DNA of 64,000 nucleotides from Legionellaceae bacterium (GTDB lineage: Bacteria; Pseudomonadota; Gammaproteobacteria; Legionellales; Legionellaceae). A program made the translations under genes and the position numbers. This document shows, piece by piece, positions 27,064-36,935 of the stretch. Under the pieces are notes generated by a model. The model was not told the origin of the DNA. It ran no database searches and worked only from the letters and a program-made list of their open reading frames with translations. The stretch's first letter is position 1; each line of letters begins with the position of its first letter. The DNA lies in NCBI GenBank assembly GCA_029212465.1, contig JARGNV010000008.1, forward strand, positions 1 through 64,000, given 5' to 3'.

Positions 27064-27992
27064 ACTATCAACTGCATTTTTTACGTCCCCACTGGTTTCT
27101 TGCGCTCATTCCACTCTTGCTCCTTGGCTATATGCTTTTGCGGCAAAAACCTATTCCTCATGCCTGGCATAACGTGTGTGATAAACACCTGCTGCCACAC
27201 CTCATTCATATCAAAGGCCATGGTGCCCAGAAGCGTGCTTTCGGCTATTTGCTTGCCGCAGCACTTTGTATGATTATAAGTCTTACAGGCCCTGCTGGTA
27301 AAAAACTTCCAACTCCAACTTATCATGCGGTGCACCCGCGACTGATTTTGCTCGACTTGTCACAGGCTATGCTCAAGAAAGATCTCACTCCAAACCGTCT
27401 TACGCGCGCCAAGTTTAAATTGCACGATCTGTTTCAGTACCGAGATAAAGGGCAATTTGGACTCATTGTTTATACGGGAGAACCCTTTGTTGTCTCACCC
27501 TTAACGCTTGATGCGCAAACCATTGATACGCTCGTTGACCAACTTGACCCAGGTATTATGCCCGTGGGCGGTACAAACCTTGCAGACGCGCTGAAAGAAG
27601 GGGGTGACTTAATTAAGCAGTCCGGCGCAACTTATGGCGACTTACTCGTGCTCACAGGCACAGCCCCCACAAAAGCCGCCATTCTTGCAGCAAAAAAACT
27701 GCAACACAAACATTTAAGAATTTCTATTTTGCCACTCACAACGTCCCAATCAAACAGCGCTTCATTCAAAGCATTTGCAAATGCCGGTGATGGGCAAGTG
27801 ATTCATTTCACAAACACAGAAAGCGATATCAAACAATGGCTTGCCGAGAGTACTTCAGAAGAAACATTACAAGAAAGCTTGAATAATACGATTCCATTAT
27901 GGCGTGATGACGGCCGTTGGTTTTTAATACCTGCAGGCTTATTTTTGCTGCCCGTCTTCCGACGCTTCTGGCTCATGAGGATACAATCATGA
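27060..27992 (+). CDS. BatB-like von Willebrand factor A membrane protein
   Basis: A 310-residue paralogue of BatA. Two N-terminal helices (about 10-25 and 58-75), a VWA domain from about 90, and a C-terminal helix at 280-300. Its MIDAS is degenerate: the usual DxSxS is LDLSQAMLK near 98 and the later DG is replaced by LTGTAPTKA, so metal binding is probably impaired; GGTNLADAL is kept near 175. Such a weakened second VWA protein is common in these operons. ATGA overlap with the previous gene. Confidence 0.88.
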   Translation: MNYQLHFLRPHWFLALIPLLLLGYMLLRQKPIPHAWHNVCDKHLLPHLIHIKGHGAQKRAFGYLLAAALCMIISLTGPAGKKLPTPTYHAVHPRLILLDLSQAMLKKDLTPNRLTRAKFKLHDLFQYRDKGQFGLIVYTGEPFVVSPLTLDAQTIDTLVDQLDPGIMPVGGTNLADALKEGGDLIKQSGATYGDLLVLTGTAPTKAAILAAKKLQHKHLRISILPLTTSQSNSASFKAFANAGDGQVIHFTNTESDIKQWLAESTSEETLQESLNNTIPLWRDDGRWFLIPAGLFLLPVFRRFWLMRIQS

Positions 27993-28798
27993 TGCGCTTA
28001 TCCATACTTTTATTGTTATGGTTCTCTGTTACTCAAGCCTATGCGTTTAATCTCTATACCTGGTTTGAAAATATTAATCAGCGTGCTACACGCTTACTCG
28101 CAGAAAAAAAATACACGGAAGCTGAGAAAACGTTTACAAAACCCGACTGGCAAGCTGTTGCAGCCTATCGCGGTGAAAACTATCAAAAAGCAGTTGAGCA
28201 ATTTAAGCAGCTTGGAGGCCCACTGGGCCTTTATAATCAAGGTAATGCACTGGCATATCTTGGTAAATATCAAAATGCGATTGAGGCTTATGAAAAAGCA
28301 CTCAAACTAGACCCAACCCATGAAGATGCCAAATATAACCGCGATCTCTTAAAAAAATTGCTGAAAGATAATCCGCAAAACCAACAAAATCAGAATAATC
28401 AAGATAACAACCAAGAGCAGCAAGATAACCAACAAAATAAAGAAGATAGAAACAATAGCCAACAAAATAACAATGATAACAATCCCGCAGAGGACAACCT
28501 TCAAAATCGCTCTGACTCAAACAAAGAAGATAGCGACAAAAACGAGCATGATAAGAACCAAAATAAGGATAATCACGACCAAAACGAGCCAGAAGACAAC
28601 AAAGATAAACAAGATAAAGACCCAGAAAAATCCGAAAAAAATGCGCCTCAAGAACCCAAACAAAGCAAAGCCGAGCAAGCAGCGAGTCAGCAAGAAAAAG
28701 AACAAGCGCTACGGCTTATACCGGACGACCCAGGTGGGCTATTACGCGAGAAATTTTGGCGCGACCATTGGCGTCGCTTAAAAGCGGAGCAATCATGA
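27989..28798 (+). CDS. BatC-like TPR protein with long Asn/Gln/Asp-rich tract
   Basis: A 269-residue exported protein. The signal peptide is MMRLSILLLLWFSVTQAYA. A TPR region covers about 30-120 (YNQGNALAYLGKYQNAIEAY is the clearest repeat). Residues of about 125-235 form a low-complexity segment made almost wholly of Asn, Gln, Asp, Lys and Glu. The C-terminus has the BatC signature RLIPDDPGGLLREKFWRDH. The ATGA overlap with batB supports this start over a frame 72 bp longer. Confidence 0.9.
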   Translation: MMRLSILLLLWFSVTQAYAFNLYTWFENINQRATRLLAEKKYTEAEKTFTKPDWQAVAAYRGENYQKAVEQFKQLGGPLGLYNQGNALAYLGKYQNAIEAYEKALKLDPTHEDAKYNRDLLKKLLKDNPQNQQNQNNQDNNQEQQDNQQNKEDRNNSQQNNNDNNPAEDNLQNRSDSNKEDSDKNEHDKNQNKDNHDQNEPEDNKDKQDKDPEKSEKNAPQEPKQSKAEQAASQQEKEQALRLIPDDPGGLLREKFWRDHWRRLKAEQS

Positions 28799-30468
28799 CC
28801 ATCAAACACATCACACATGTCGTTTTGCTCATTTTAACCCTTTGCATGTTCACACGCATGACACATGCAACTACTCTCTCAGCACACACAGAGCCTGATT
28901 CAGTTGGGCCTTCGGAGCCTTTTAATTTAATTTTAGAGCTAGACGAGAACGCACCTCCCGGTCTGCCTGATTTTGGCCCACTCACGCACGACTTTCATAT
29001 TCATGGCACAGCACACAGTGCTTCATATATGTATACCAATGGACAATCCAAAGCCTCAACCCGCTGGACCGTAACACTCGTCCCCAAGCGCACCGGTAAA
29101 GTTACTATTCCTTCTATTCAAGTTGGCAGGGCTCGCAGCCGCCCGATTACACTTAACATAGGAAGACATAGCGCCCCCCAAACATCGCCTCATCCACAAT
29201 CAGTTGATAGCGCCTTATTTGTTCAGACAAAACTGTCCGATAAAACCCCGTTTCTCAATCAGCAGCTTCTGTATACCGTTAAAATATTTCATAGCTCTTC
29301 TATTTTAGATGCCGCCTACCAGCCCCCAAGCCTTGCCAACGCACTCATTGTACCGCTCGGAAACAACCGACAATACCAAGTCATTGAGAAAGGGCGCCCC
29401 TACCTGGTTGAAGAACAAAAATATGCCTTTTTCCCTCAAAAAACAGGTGCTCAGGTATTATTTCCGCCTAAGTTTCAGGCGCTTATTTATGATGATATGC
29501 CAAGACGTGCTGAAGCCCATGGCGACTCAGCATCAGTTGACGTCAGCCCAATTCCAAGCGGTTTCACGCAAAGCACTTGGCTGCCTGCAAAGGCAGTTTC
29601 ACTTAATGAGCATTACGACCAAACTGACAAAAAAATGCCTGAAGGAAGCACGCTGACGCGTACCATCACACTAAAAGTTGTAGGTTTACCGGCAGAACTA
29701 CTCCCGCCACTCGATATAACCAAACACGATCACTTCAAAAGTTACCCCGAACGCCCCAGTTTTAACAATACGGTTGAAGGCGATAATGTTGTTGGTAGTG
29801 CTACGATTAAAATCAATTATTTACTGAATCATTCAGGCGACATCACGATTCCAGAAGAAACCATTACCTGGTTCAATACAGAAACCCAACAAAAAGCAAC
29901 TGTTTCGTTGCCTGCAAAAACCTTACATGTCACGCCAGATATCACCTATCAAACGCCCCAAACCCTCACGCCCCAAAAACCTGAAACCACGCCTTCTGTT
30001 GCAGAAGCACCCGCCACCGCAACACCCGACAAAAGCACTTCGTTTATGCACGAGCTGGTGTTTCATATCGCCCTATTATCTATTTTTGTGCTTGGGTGTG
30101 TTCTTTTCTTTTTTGCCCAAAAAAAACGTGCACCAAAACCACCGTGTCCGAAAACATATCTTAAAACACTGAAAGAAGCCTGCCAGTCCCACCAACCAGA
30201 AAAGACACGTGACGCTTTACTCGCCTGGGCACGTACCGTTTGGCCCAACCACCCCATGCTGAACCTTGATGACGTTATCCAACAAACAAATAGCCCTGAT
30301 GTTAAAGCAGCGCTCCATCAGCTATCTGAAGCCTTGTACCACCCCCAAAAAAGCACTGCATGGCAGGGGAATCGGCTCTGGCATGCCATCCAGACCTTTT
30401 CTAAATCTTACGGCCGCGTATCCAAGAAAGCAGCAGCTGAAAACCCACTGCCCCCAATAAACCCTTAA
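28795..30468 (+). CDS. BatD-like periplasmic protein (oxygen tolerance family)
   Basis: A 557-residue protein with a signal peptide ending near THA-TTL. Beta-sandwich repeats follow, including the family pattern SVGPSEPFNLILELDEN and TRWTVTLVPKRTGKVTIPS, then a Pro/Thr-rich linker (about 375-410). One membrane helix lies at about 415-435, followed by a cytoplasmic helical tail with LLAWARTVWPN. It is the last gene of the operon. The ATGA overlap with the TPR gene fixes the start. Confidence 0.9.
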   Translation: MTIKHITHVVLLILTLCMFTRMTHATTLSAHTEPDSVGPSEPFNLILELDENAPPGLPDFGPLTHDFHIHGTAHSASYMYTNGQSKASTRWTVTLVPKRTGKVTIPSIQVGRARSRPITLNIGRHSAPQTSPHPQSVDSALFVQTKLSDKTPFLNQQLLYTVKIFHSSSILDAAYQPPSLANALIVPLGNNRQYQVIEKGRPYLVEEQKYAFFPQKTGAQVLFPPKFQALIYDDMPRRAEAHGDSASVDVSPIPSGFTQSTWLPAKAVSLNEHYDQTDKKMPEGSTLTRTITLKVVGLPAELLPPLDITKHDHFKSYPERPSFNNTVEGDNVVGSATIKINYLLNHSGDITIPEETITWFNTETQQKATVSLPAKTLHVTPDITYQTPQTLTPQKPETTPSVAEAPATATPDKSTSFMHELVFHIALLSIFVLGCVLFFFAQKKRAPKPPCPKTYLKTLKEACQSHQPEKTRDALLAWARTVWPNHPMLNLDDVIQQTNSPDVKAALHQLSEALYHPQKSTAWQGNRLWHAIQTFSKSYGRVSKKAAAENPLPPINP

Positions 30469-30500
30469 ACCGCTCTGAATAAAATATTGTTGTGAGGTTG

Positions 30501-30528
30501 TTTACATAAAATATTTCTGTGCTAGAAT
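30501..30528 (+). promoter_or_regulatory. Sigma-70 promoter for the orphan at 30561
   Basis: TTTACA (30501-30506), a 16-bp spacer and TAGAAT (30523-30528) precede the ATG at 30561. The expected start site near 30535 gives a leader of about 26 nt. Confidence 0.7.
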
Positions 30529-30560
30529 CGCTCCCTTTTTTACGAAAACAGGTAGATTTT

Positions 30561-30917
30561 ATGCCAACTCTAAACCCAGAACACAATGAAACTCCTCCTC
30601 TTACTTACGAAGCGTGGATTGCTCAGCAGTCAGAAGAAGATCAGGAGCAAATTCTCGAACTTTACCATCCCAATAATCCCATGTTTAAAAACACATCAGA
30701 TCAGGGAAAAATCTATGTTGCAACACGCTTTTTGCCCCCCAGGAATCTTACCCCCCCAAAGTCATATTTACTTGACGCACATGACAGACTCCGCGCTAAT
30801 GACACTCAAATAAGCCGCCACAGTTTTACAGCGATAATGGAAAAAGCCAACCGTCGAGCACTTGATGAAGCTCAGCAAGGCCTTGGCGCTTTAGAGACGA
30901 AAAGCATTGAAGTGTAA
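30561..30917 (+). CDS. Small orphan protein overlapping engB antisense
   Basis: A 118-residue, acidic, Pro-containing soluble protein with no recognised domain, signal peptide or membrane segment. The ATG at 30561 has AGG ten nt upstream and a good promoter just before it; a GTG frame 42 bp longer would begin within the -10 region. Its last 92 bp run antisense to the 3' end of engB, an unusually long overlap between two convergent genes. Confidence 0.7.
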   Translation: MPTLNPEHNETPPLTYEAWIAQQSEEDQEQILELYHPNNPMFKNTSDQGKIYVATRFLPPRNLTPPKSYLLDAHDRLRANDTQISRHSFTAIMEKANRRALDEAQQGLGALETKSIEV

Positions 30918-31431
30918 ACATGGTGCCGTATGCAGCATAATGCTTCTGCACTTTAAATAGTGTATTTTGTGCCTGACTACGGCTGATTTTATCAGCCTTA
31001 GTCAAGAGCACATGCACAGGCAGTGCACGCATCAGCGCCCAATCTATCATTGATTCATCCAGCGGCATTAAAGGATGCCGAATGTCCATCAGTACAACCA
31101 ATCCTTTTAAACTCTGTCGCACTTCAAAGTAGTGTGCTAAATGTGCTTGCCACTCTCTTTGCATCGCGCGAGATACTTTCGCGTAGCCATAGCCTGGCAA
31201 GTCAATCAACCGATGTGCTTCATCTTGAATCGCAAAACAATTCATAAGCCTCGTGCGCCCAGGCGTTTTACTGGTGCGCGCCAACTGCTTAACACCTGTC
31301 AAACAATTAATTGCACTTGATTTACCAGCGTTAGAGCGCCCCGCAAAAGCAACTTCAGCGCCCGTATCTTCTGGTAACTGATTCACTTTTGCTGCACTTT
31401 TTAAAAACGTTGCTTCAGTATAAATCATCAC
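30826..31431 (-). CDS. engB: Ribosome biogenesis GTPase EngB (YsxC)
   Basis: A 201-residue GTPase for late large-subunit assembly. G1 is GRSNAGKSS (about 30-38), G3 DLPGYGYA near 76, G4 TKAD near 142. Length is typical. The minus-strand TATAAT at 31459-31464 is a good -10. It diverges from the cytochrome c4 gene and ends inside the orphan gene at 30561-30917. Confidence 0.95.
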   Translation of the reverse strand: MMIYTEATFLKSAAKVNQLPEDTGAEVAFAGRSNAGKSSAINCLTGVKQLARTSKTPGRTRLMNCFAIQDEAHRLIDLPGYGYAKVSRAMQREWQAHLAHYFEVRQSLKGLVVLMDIRHPLMPLDESMIDWALMRALPVHVLLTKADKISRSQAQNTLFKVQKHYAAYGTMFTLQCFSSLKRQGLAELHQVLDGWLFPLSL

Positions 31432-31457
31432 CTGTACCTATTACTTTCAATTTAATG

Positions 31458-31464
31458 TATTATA
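31458..31464. promoter_or_regulatory. Shared -10 region for engB and cytochrome c4
   Basis: The heptamer holds TATTAT on the plus strand and, offset by one base, TATAAT on the minus strand. It sits 28 bp before both the cytochrome ATG (31492) and the engB ATG (31431). The -35 elements are poor on both sides. Confidence 0.4.
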
Positions 31465-31491
31465 GTGCCGCAATTTGCCTTGAGAATCATC

Positions 31492-32100
31492 ATGCGCGTC
31501 ATTCAAATACTACTTTTTTTTATCGGCCTTAATCTATGCCATGCCTCCGGCAATAACCTGGTTAATCAGGCACTCAAAGCACCCTGTGCCGCATGCCATG
31601 GCGACAATGGACAAAGCCTAAATCCTGCCTGGCCACACCTTGCAGGCCAACAAACAGGCTACTTAAAAAAGCAGTTATTCGATTTAAAAGCCGGAACAAC
31701 ACGTCATGCAGACCCCGCCATGCTGCCATTTATTTTACAATTAACTGAAGAAGATATCACAAATCTTGCAGCCTTTTATGCCAAACAAACACCTCCTGCG
31801 GGCAGCCATCATTTAAGACGCAAAAATCAAGTAGGTGAAACCCTGTATCGTTTTGGCAATCCTGACAAAAATATCCTTGCATGCAGCGCTTGTCATGGTA
31901 ACGATGCAAAGGGTAATGGCCTTCCTGGCTTCCCATCACTAAGAGGTCAACAAATGGGCTACATTACCCACCAACTCGAGGCATTTAAGTCGGGAAAAAG
32001 AACAAACGACCCAAGCCACACTATGGAGCGCATCACAGAGCACATGAGTGATGAAGATATACATGCGCTCGCCCACTACCTCGCAAGCCTCCCAAGATAG
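31492..32100 (+). CDS. Dihaem cytochrome c4
   Basis: A 202-residue periplasmic cytochrome. A signal peptide (about 18 residues, ending CHA-SGN) precedes two similar halves, each with one CxxCH haem site: CAACHG near 32 and CSACHG near 133. The family motifs WPHLAGQQ/FPSLRGQQ and MxxIxxxMSDEDIxALAxYLA-type endings are present. It carries electrons from the bc1 complex towards terminal oxidases. The ATG at 31492 is chosen so that the signal peptide is normal; a GTG 27 bp upstream precedes the likely start site. Confidence 0.92.
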   Translation: MRVIQILLFFIGLNLCHASGNNLVNQALKAPCAACHGDNGQSLNPAWPHLAGQQTGYLKKQLFDLKAGTTRHADPAMLPFILQLTEEDITNLAAFYAKQTPPAGSHHLRRKNQVGETLYRFGNPDKNILACSACHGNDAKGNGLPGFPSLRGQQMGYITHQLEAFKSGKRTNDPSHTMERITEHMSDEDIHALAHYLASLPR

Positions 32101-32124
32101 GCAAAACCGTTTCACGTCATTTTT

Positions 32125-34341
32125 TTATGCGCCCTCCAGCCCCAATGCTGAAACCTGACGCAAGCCACGTGGCAATAATTGCCCGCGTCGCCCTCGAACG
32201 CCCGTGTATGTCCCCCAATCAGCAGGCTTTAAGGTAAAGTGGCGTTTTCCGGCAAACACAGTTAACTCACTATCAGGCAAGAGCACTTGCATGTCCACCA
32301 CACGCTCATCTCCGGTTAAGTGCATCAACTTATTTCCTTTGCCGCGCAACAACTCAGGTAAATCAGCTAGCGGGAAAATCAACAGGTGTCCAGTACTACT
32401 CACACATGCTACATGTTCTGCCTCATTAGCTGTAATCACTCGTGGTGCTAACACCTGTGCTTTGGCCGCCACTTTCAAACAAGCACGTCCATTTCGGCTT
32501 TTCACGTATAAATCTTCAATTTTAGTAATAAATCCATAACCTGCATCACTTGCAAGTAATACACGCGCGTCTGAAGAGCCTGCAAGTAATGCCACAAACA
32601 TAGCACCATCGGAGGGATTTAACTTCCCCGTTAGAGGCTCGCCTTGTCCGCGTGCTGACGGTAAGGTATGCACGGGTAAATTATACACTTTGCCTTCACT
32701 ATCTAAGAAAATCACTTGCTGGTTGCTACGCACAGATACTTGCGCTTGAAATGCATCTCCCGCTTTGTAGTTTAAAGCGCGCCCATCTGCATCAAATCCT
32801 TTCGCAGCTCGTACCCACCCTTTTTCAGATAGCACAACTGTCATGGGTTCATTTGGCAAGATATCAGTTTGCTTCAAGGCTTGTGCTTCACGCCTTTCAA
32901 CAATTGGGGAACGTCGCGCATCACCAAACTGGTCTCTATCAGCCACAATTTCATTTTTGACCAAAGTCCGCAGACGTCGCTCACTACCCAAAATTTGCTC
33001 AAGTTTATCGCGCTCACGCGCTAATGTATCTCTTTCTGCTGTTAATTTTTGCTCTTCAAGTTTCGCCAAATGTCGTAACTTAATTTCTAAAATGGCATCT
33101 GCTTGCCTTTCCGTTAAGTTAAACCTTGTCATCAAGGCTTGTTTTGGGTCGTCTGCTTCACGAATAATGGCAATGACTTCATCTAAATTCAAATAGGCAA
33201 TCAATAACCCATCAAGCACATGTAAGCGATCGAGCACTTGATCAAGACGGTGCTGCAAACGGCTTCGAACGGTTTCAATACGGAAACCAAGCCATTCATT
33301 TAAAATCATCATTAAGCTTTTAACTCGTGGCATACCATCTAAACCAATCATGTTAAAGTTAACCCGATAACTGCGCTCTAAATCAGTGGTTGCAAACAAG
33401 TGCGACATCATCCCTTCTAAGTCGACTCGATTTGAACGAGGCACAATCACTAAGCGTGTGGGATGCTCATGATCAGACTCATCGCGCAAGTCTTCTAGCA
33501 TGGGTAATTTTTTTTGCTGCATTTGGGCTGCAATTTGCTCTATGATTTTCGCGCCCGAGACTTGGTATGGTAAGGCTGTAATGACAACTTGATTTTCTTC
33601 TCGCGTATACACAGCCCGCATTTTTACAGAACCTGAGCCCTCTGCATATAATTTATGTAATGCGGCTTTAGGCGTGATAATTTCTGCTTCTGTTGGAAAA
33701 TCAGGCCCTTGTACAATGTCTAATAACTCATCTAATGACGCTTTTGGCGCTTCAAGCAAATGGATACACGCATTGGCCACTTCAACCAAGTTATGCGGCA
33801 CAATATCTGAAGACATGCCAACGGCAATGCCTGTTGCACCATTTAAAAGCACATTTGGCAAGCGTGCTGGCAATAAAGCGGGCTCTTTAAGCGTCGCATC
33901 AAAGTTATCTAGCCATGTCACTGTGCCCTGCCGAAGCTCGGATAACAGCACTTCAGCATAAGGCGACAAACGTGCTTCAGTGTAACGCATGGCGGCAAAT
34001 GATTTAGGGTCGTCTGGCGATCCCCAGTTTCCCTGTCCATCTACAAATGGATAGCGATAGGAAAAAGGCTGCGCCATTAGCACCATCGCTTCATAGCAAG
34101 CCGTGTCCCCATGGGGATGAAACTTACCAAGCACGTCCCCAACTGTGCGCGCCGATTTTTTATGTTTAGCAGCTGCTTTCAGTCCGAGTTCTGACATCGC
34201 ATAAATAATACGACGCTGCACGGGTTTAAACCCATCCGCCAAATGCGGCAAAGCCCTATCTAAAATGACATACATTGAATAATCAAGGTACGCTTTTTCA
34301 GTAAAGTCTCTCAGTGGTTTTTGCTCTGTCATCAACGTCAT
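32125..34341 (-). CDS. parC: DNA topoisomerase IV subunit A ParC
   Basis: A 738-residue subunit of the decatenating topoisomerase. The N-terminus [25 protein letters not shown] (quinolone-determining region), catalytic tyrosine in AMRYTEARL near 117 and a beta-pinwheel C-terminal domain are all present. The residue after HPHGD, equivalent to Ser80 of E. coli ParC, is Thr. The frame extends 60 bp further upstream, but alignment to the family supports the ATG at 34341. parE is not in the window. Confidence 0.95.
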   Translation of the reverse strand: MTLMTEQKPLRDFTEKAYLDYSMYVILDRALPHLADGFKPVQRRIIYAMSELGLKAAAKHKKSARTVGDVLGKFHPHGDTACYEAMVLMAQPFSYRYPFVDGQGNWGSPDDPKSFAAMRYTEARLSPYAEVLLSELRQGTVTWLDNFDATLKEPALLPARLPNVLLNGATGIAVGMSSDIVPHNLVEVANACIHLLEAPKASLDELLDIVQGPDFPTEAEIITPKAALHKLYAEGSGSVKMRAVYTREENQVVITALPYQVSGAKIIEQIAAQMQQKKLPMLEDLRDESDHEHPTRLVIVPRSNRVDLEGMMSHLFATTDLERSYRVNFNMIGLDGMPRVKSLMMILNEWLGFRIETVRSRLQHRLDQVLDRLHVLDGLLIAYLNLDEVIAIIREADDPKQALMTRFNLTERQADAILEIKLRHLAKLEEQKLTAERDTLARERDKLEQILGSERRLRTLVKNEIVADRDQFGDARRSPIVERREAQALKQTDILPNEPMTVVLSEKGWVRAAKGFDADGRALNYKAGDAFQAQVSVRSNQQVIFLDSEGKVYNLPVHTLPSARGQGEPLTGKLNPSDGAMFVALLAGSSDARVLLASDAGYGFITKIEDLYVKSRNGRACLKVAAKAQVLAPRVITANEAEHVACVSSTGHLLIFPLADLPELLRGKGNKLMHLTGDERVVDMQVLLPDSELTVFAGKRHFTLKPADWGTYTGVRGRRGQLLPRGLRQVSALGLEGA

Positions 34342-34434
34342 ACGCGACTTGCTCAAATCAATAAAGGTTGGAAGCACCGATCGTAGTGCAAATACCAGCA
34401 CACATCAATGCTTCCGTAAGATTAAATACAGTAC

Positions 34435-35745
34435 TTAGCATGCCGGATTAGCTGGATGAAACGCAAGCGATGAGAACTTTTCATTACCTTCCTCTCCTCG
34501 TGCATCCGCAAGCAGTGTCGCAACACCTGTTTCTCGGTCAATTGTTACAAGCTTTCTTTGGGGGTCGCCTGCAAGCTTTAACAGCGCATACAGTTCTCCC
34601 GTATTTGGATTTACTGTAATCCCAAGCCCCCTGCTGACTTTAAATCCCTCTAGTGTAATTGGCTTACTCGATAGAGTCTGACCATCAACAAGGCTCAATT
34701 CATATAAACGATCTGAATCTGGTGATACCGCATACATACGCTTGTTATAACACGCTCCCCCCCGCCTCGCACCTATTTCAGTCCCAATTCGCGTCACCAA
34801 TCCAACGGGTGAAAATGTCAAAAAATCGCCATCAATTGACGAGACTAAAAAAGATTCCTCATAAAAAACTGCTCCAAATACTTCTGAAATAAAAGCACCG
34901 CTAAAAGGAATAGACATTAAAGTCTTATCTGTTACATCAACACGCTCAAAGGTTCTCAATGGAAAATACCCTGTCCAATGCCATATGTATTCTCCATTTG
35001 ATGCAATCACTGCCCCATCATTGTCGGTCATGCCCATGACAAAAGTTCCAAGCCCCACATCAGGGCCTGTGGTTTCCATTCTATACAAGCTATTAGGGTT
35101 GGTGGGAGAACCAGCACCCGTTGATGCATACAAGCCCAAATCAACGCAGTTTATGCTTATATTTTTTACATTTCCAGTAATTTTCCCTCCACTCCCTCGA
35201 GTCACCGTACAGCGCTGGCCTACTGGTTGTTCCAAAATAGTCACGTCATAAGGCGCGCCATATATCAAGCGCTGAGTAAACTCAAATGAAGAAGTACCAG
35301 CTGCAAGTTCTAAACTGTCTCTGCCATTATTTTGTAAAACCAGCCCATTGCCTGTAAGCCCTACCACCGTGCCACCCACCAAATAAGTCACGTTTTTTTT
35401 AACAAAAAGCCTTTTAGGAGCTGTATCACTCACAGAAAACACACAATATCCTCTTTCAAAGCGTTCACAATTTGCGCCTGAAAAGTCCAGTGTATAGCCG
35501 GCAGTAAACAATTTAACGGCAGCTCTTGTGTACATTTTCTGAGGAATGGTTGTTCTTACAGTCCAATTAAGCGCAGAGACAACATGCTTTTCGCAGGTTG
35601 CCTCCACTTCATTTTGAAAGGTCAAACAAAATTTTGCGCGCACTTCACCCGCGTCTTCTGTGCCCGTCACCTCAAAAACATTTCTCGCACAAGCGACATC
35701 CCCAAGTAACATCAAAACAACAATTTTTAGCAGAACCTTCTTCAT
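34435..35745 (-). CDS. Secreted beta-propeller protein with bacterial Ig-like module
   Basis: A 436-residue exported protein with a signal peptide of about 20 residues (ending near VACA-RNV). An N-terminal domain with three or four cysteines is followed by an extracellular module at about 123-202 (YLVGGTVVGLTGNGLVLQ, later QRCTVTRGSGGKITG and a closing Cys) of a type often tandemly repeated in surface proteins. The remainder looks like a six-bladed or seven-bladed propeller, with ITVNPNTGELYALL and VTIDRETGVATLL resembling YncE/DUF4394 blades. GGGAG precedes the ATG. The function is unknown; it is not obviously linked to its neighbours. Confidence 0.75.
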   Translation of the reverse strand: MKKVLLKIVVLMLLGDVACARNVFEVTGTEDAGEVRAKFCLTFQNEVEATCEKHVVSALNWTVRTTIPQKMYTRAAVKLFTAGYTLDFSGANCERFERGYCVFSVSDTAPKRLFVKKNVTYLVGGTVVGLTGNGLVLQNNGRDSLELAAGTSSFEFTQRLIYGAPYDVTILEQPVGQRCTVTRGSGGKITGNVKNISINCVDLGLYASTGAGSPTNPNSLYRMETTGPDVGLGTFVMGMTDNDGAVIASNGEYIWHWTGYFPLRTFERVDVTDKTLMSIPFSGAFISEVFGAVFYEESFLVSSIDGDFLTFSPVGLVTRIGTEIGARRGGACYNKRMYAVSPDSDRLYELSLVDGQTLSSKPITLEGFKVSRGLGITVNPNTGELYALLKLAGDPQRKLVTIDRETGVATLLADARGEEGNEKFSSLAFHPANPAC

Positions 35746-35762
35746 CACTTCACACTCCCTGT

Positions 35763-36935
35763 TTAAATTGTTTCCCCCGCAGCATAAGCTATCAAGATAC
35801 GCTTTAAAGGCCTTAGCTGATTCAAAGCACGCATCCCAAAGCCTCGGAACGTACTGGCGGGGGTCGCAGATATCCCAAAAAACGATTTAATACCTTGCAT
35901 AAGGGCAATCACAGACCAAACAGCATATTTACGTTCGCGCTGGTATGCACTCAGCGTGCGAGCAGATAGAGTCATTGCCTTTTGTGCATCTAACAAACGA
36001 AGCCACGCACTTAAATCCGCTAGTCCAACATTAAGCCCTAAGCCTGCTAACGGATGAATTGTGTGTGCAGCATCTCCTAAAAGCATCCATGACGCACCTA
36101 CATACTGTTCAACATGTCGCATCTTGAGCGGAAAAGCAATACGCCCGCTCAACAGTTTCACCTGCCCCAATTTTTCTGCAAAAGCCTTGGTCAGCTGTGC
36201 CTCAAACATGACATTATCAAGCGCCATCAGTGCTTTAATATGCTCTGGAGGGTGCGACCAAACAATCGAGCATTGATGCGGGTCTTTCAAAGGTAAAAAA
36301 GCAAGTGGACCATCTGCAGAAAACACTTGATAGGCTATTTTCTGATGTGGCTTTTCAGTGTGTACCGTTGCAACCAGTGCATCGTGATGATAAGACCAAC
36401 TGGTCACAGGCACTTTTAGTAAATCACGTATTGTTGAGCGCGCGCCATCTGCAATCATACAAAGTGCTGCCTCCCATGCTCGCCCATCTTCTGAGTGCAC
36501 CAAAAAACCTGTCGGTGTTTCGATGGCTTCTGAAACCGATGCGCCCGAAACCAGTGTGATGTCCATTGCAGATGCGCGTTTGAGTAGTGCCTGTTTCAGC
36601 AGCCGCTCTTCAAGAATAAATCCAAGCTCTGCACGTGCCACATCGCGCGCGCTAAAATTCATTTCAGCTTGATTGCTTGCATCCCAAATATGCATCTCTT
36701 GATAAGGCGAAAAAGCAATCTCTGGTAGTAAATGCCAAACGCCCAGTTGTTCAAGTAAGCGTTGTGAAGCCGTGTTAATTGCATACACCCGTGTGTTTTT
36801 TCCAACAGCTTGTGCCTCCAATACACCGGCATCTAAAACGGTTACCGAAAAACCGCGGGACGCCATTGCAATGGCTGAAGCCAAACCAACAATGCCGCCC
36901 CCCACAACCAATACACCTCGGCCTTCAACCATCAA
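35763..36935 (-). CDS. UbiH/UbiF/UbiI-type FAD-dependent ubiquinone hydroxylase
   Basis: A 390-residue flavoprotein monooxygenase. The FAD motif GGGIVGLASAIAMASRG is at 12-28, the DG motif in MIADGARSTIRDL near 163, and the second FAD motif GDAAHTIHPLAGLGLNVGLAD near 280. Its place after pepP and ubiH is that of E. coli visC (ubiI), so it probably hydroxylates C5 of the ubiquinone ring, but assignment between UbiI and UbiF is uncertain, and a coq7 gene nearby would cover C6. It overlaps ubiH by four bases. Confidence 0.87.
   Translation of the reverse strand: MMVEGRGVLVVGGGIVGLASAIAMASRGFSVTVLDAGVLEAQAVGKNTRVYAINTASQRLLEQLGVWHLLPEIAFSPYQEMHIWDASNQAEMNFSARDVARAELGFILEERLLKQALLKRASAMDITLVSGASVSEAIETPTGFLVHSEDGRAWEAALCMIADGARSTIRDLLKVPVTSWSYHHDALVATVHTEKPHQKIAYQVFSADGPLAFLPLKDPHQCSIVWSHPPEHIKALMALDNVMFEAQLTKAFAEKLGQVKLLSGRIAFPLKMRHVEQYVGASWMLLGDAAHTIHPLAGLGLNVGLADLSAWLRLLDAQKAMTLSARTLSAYQRERKYAVWSVIALMQGIKSFFGISATPASTFRGFGMRALNQLRPLKRILIAYAAGETI

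Noticed and set aside
28302-28705. Opposite-strand open frames over the BatC low-complexity tract
   Set aside because: They result from the absence of stop codons opposite Asn/Gln/Lys/Asp codons and translate to Phe/Val/Leu strings.
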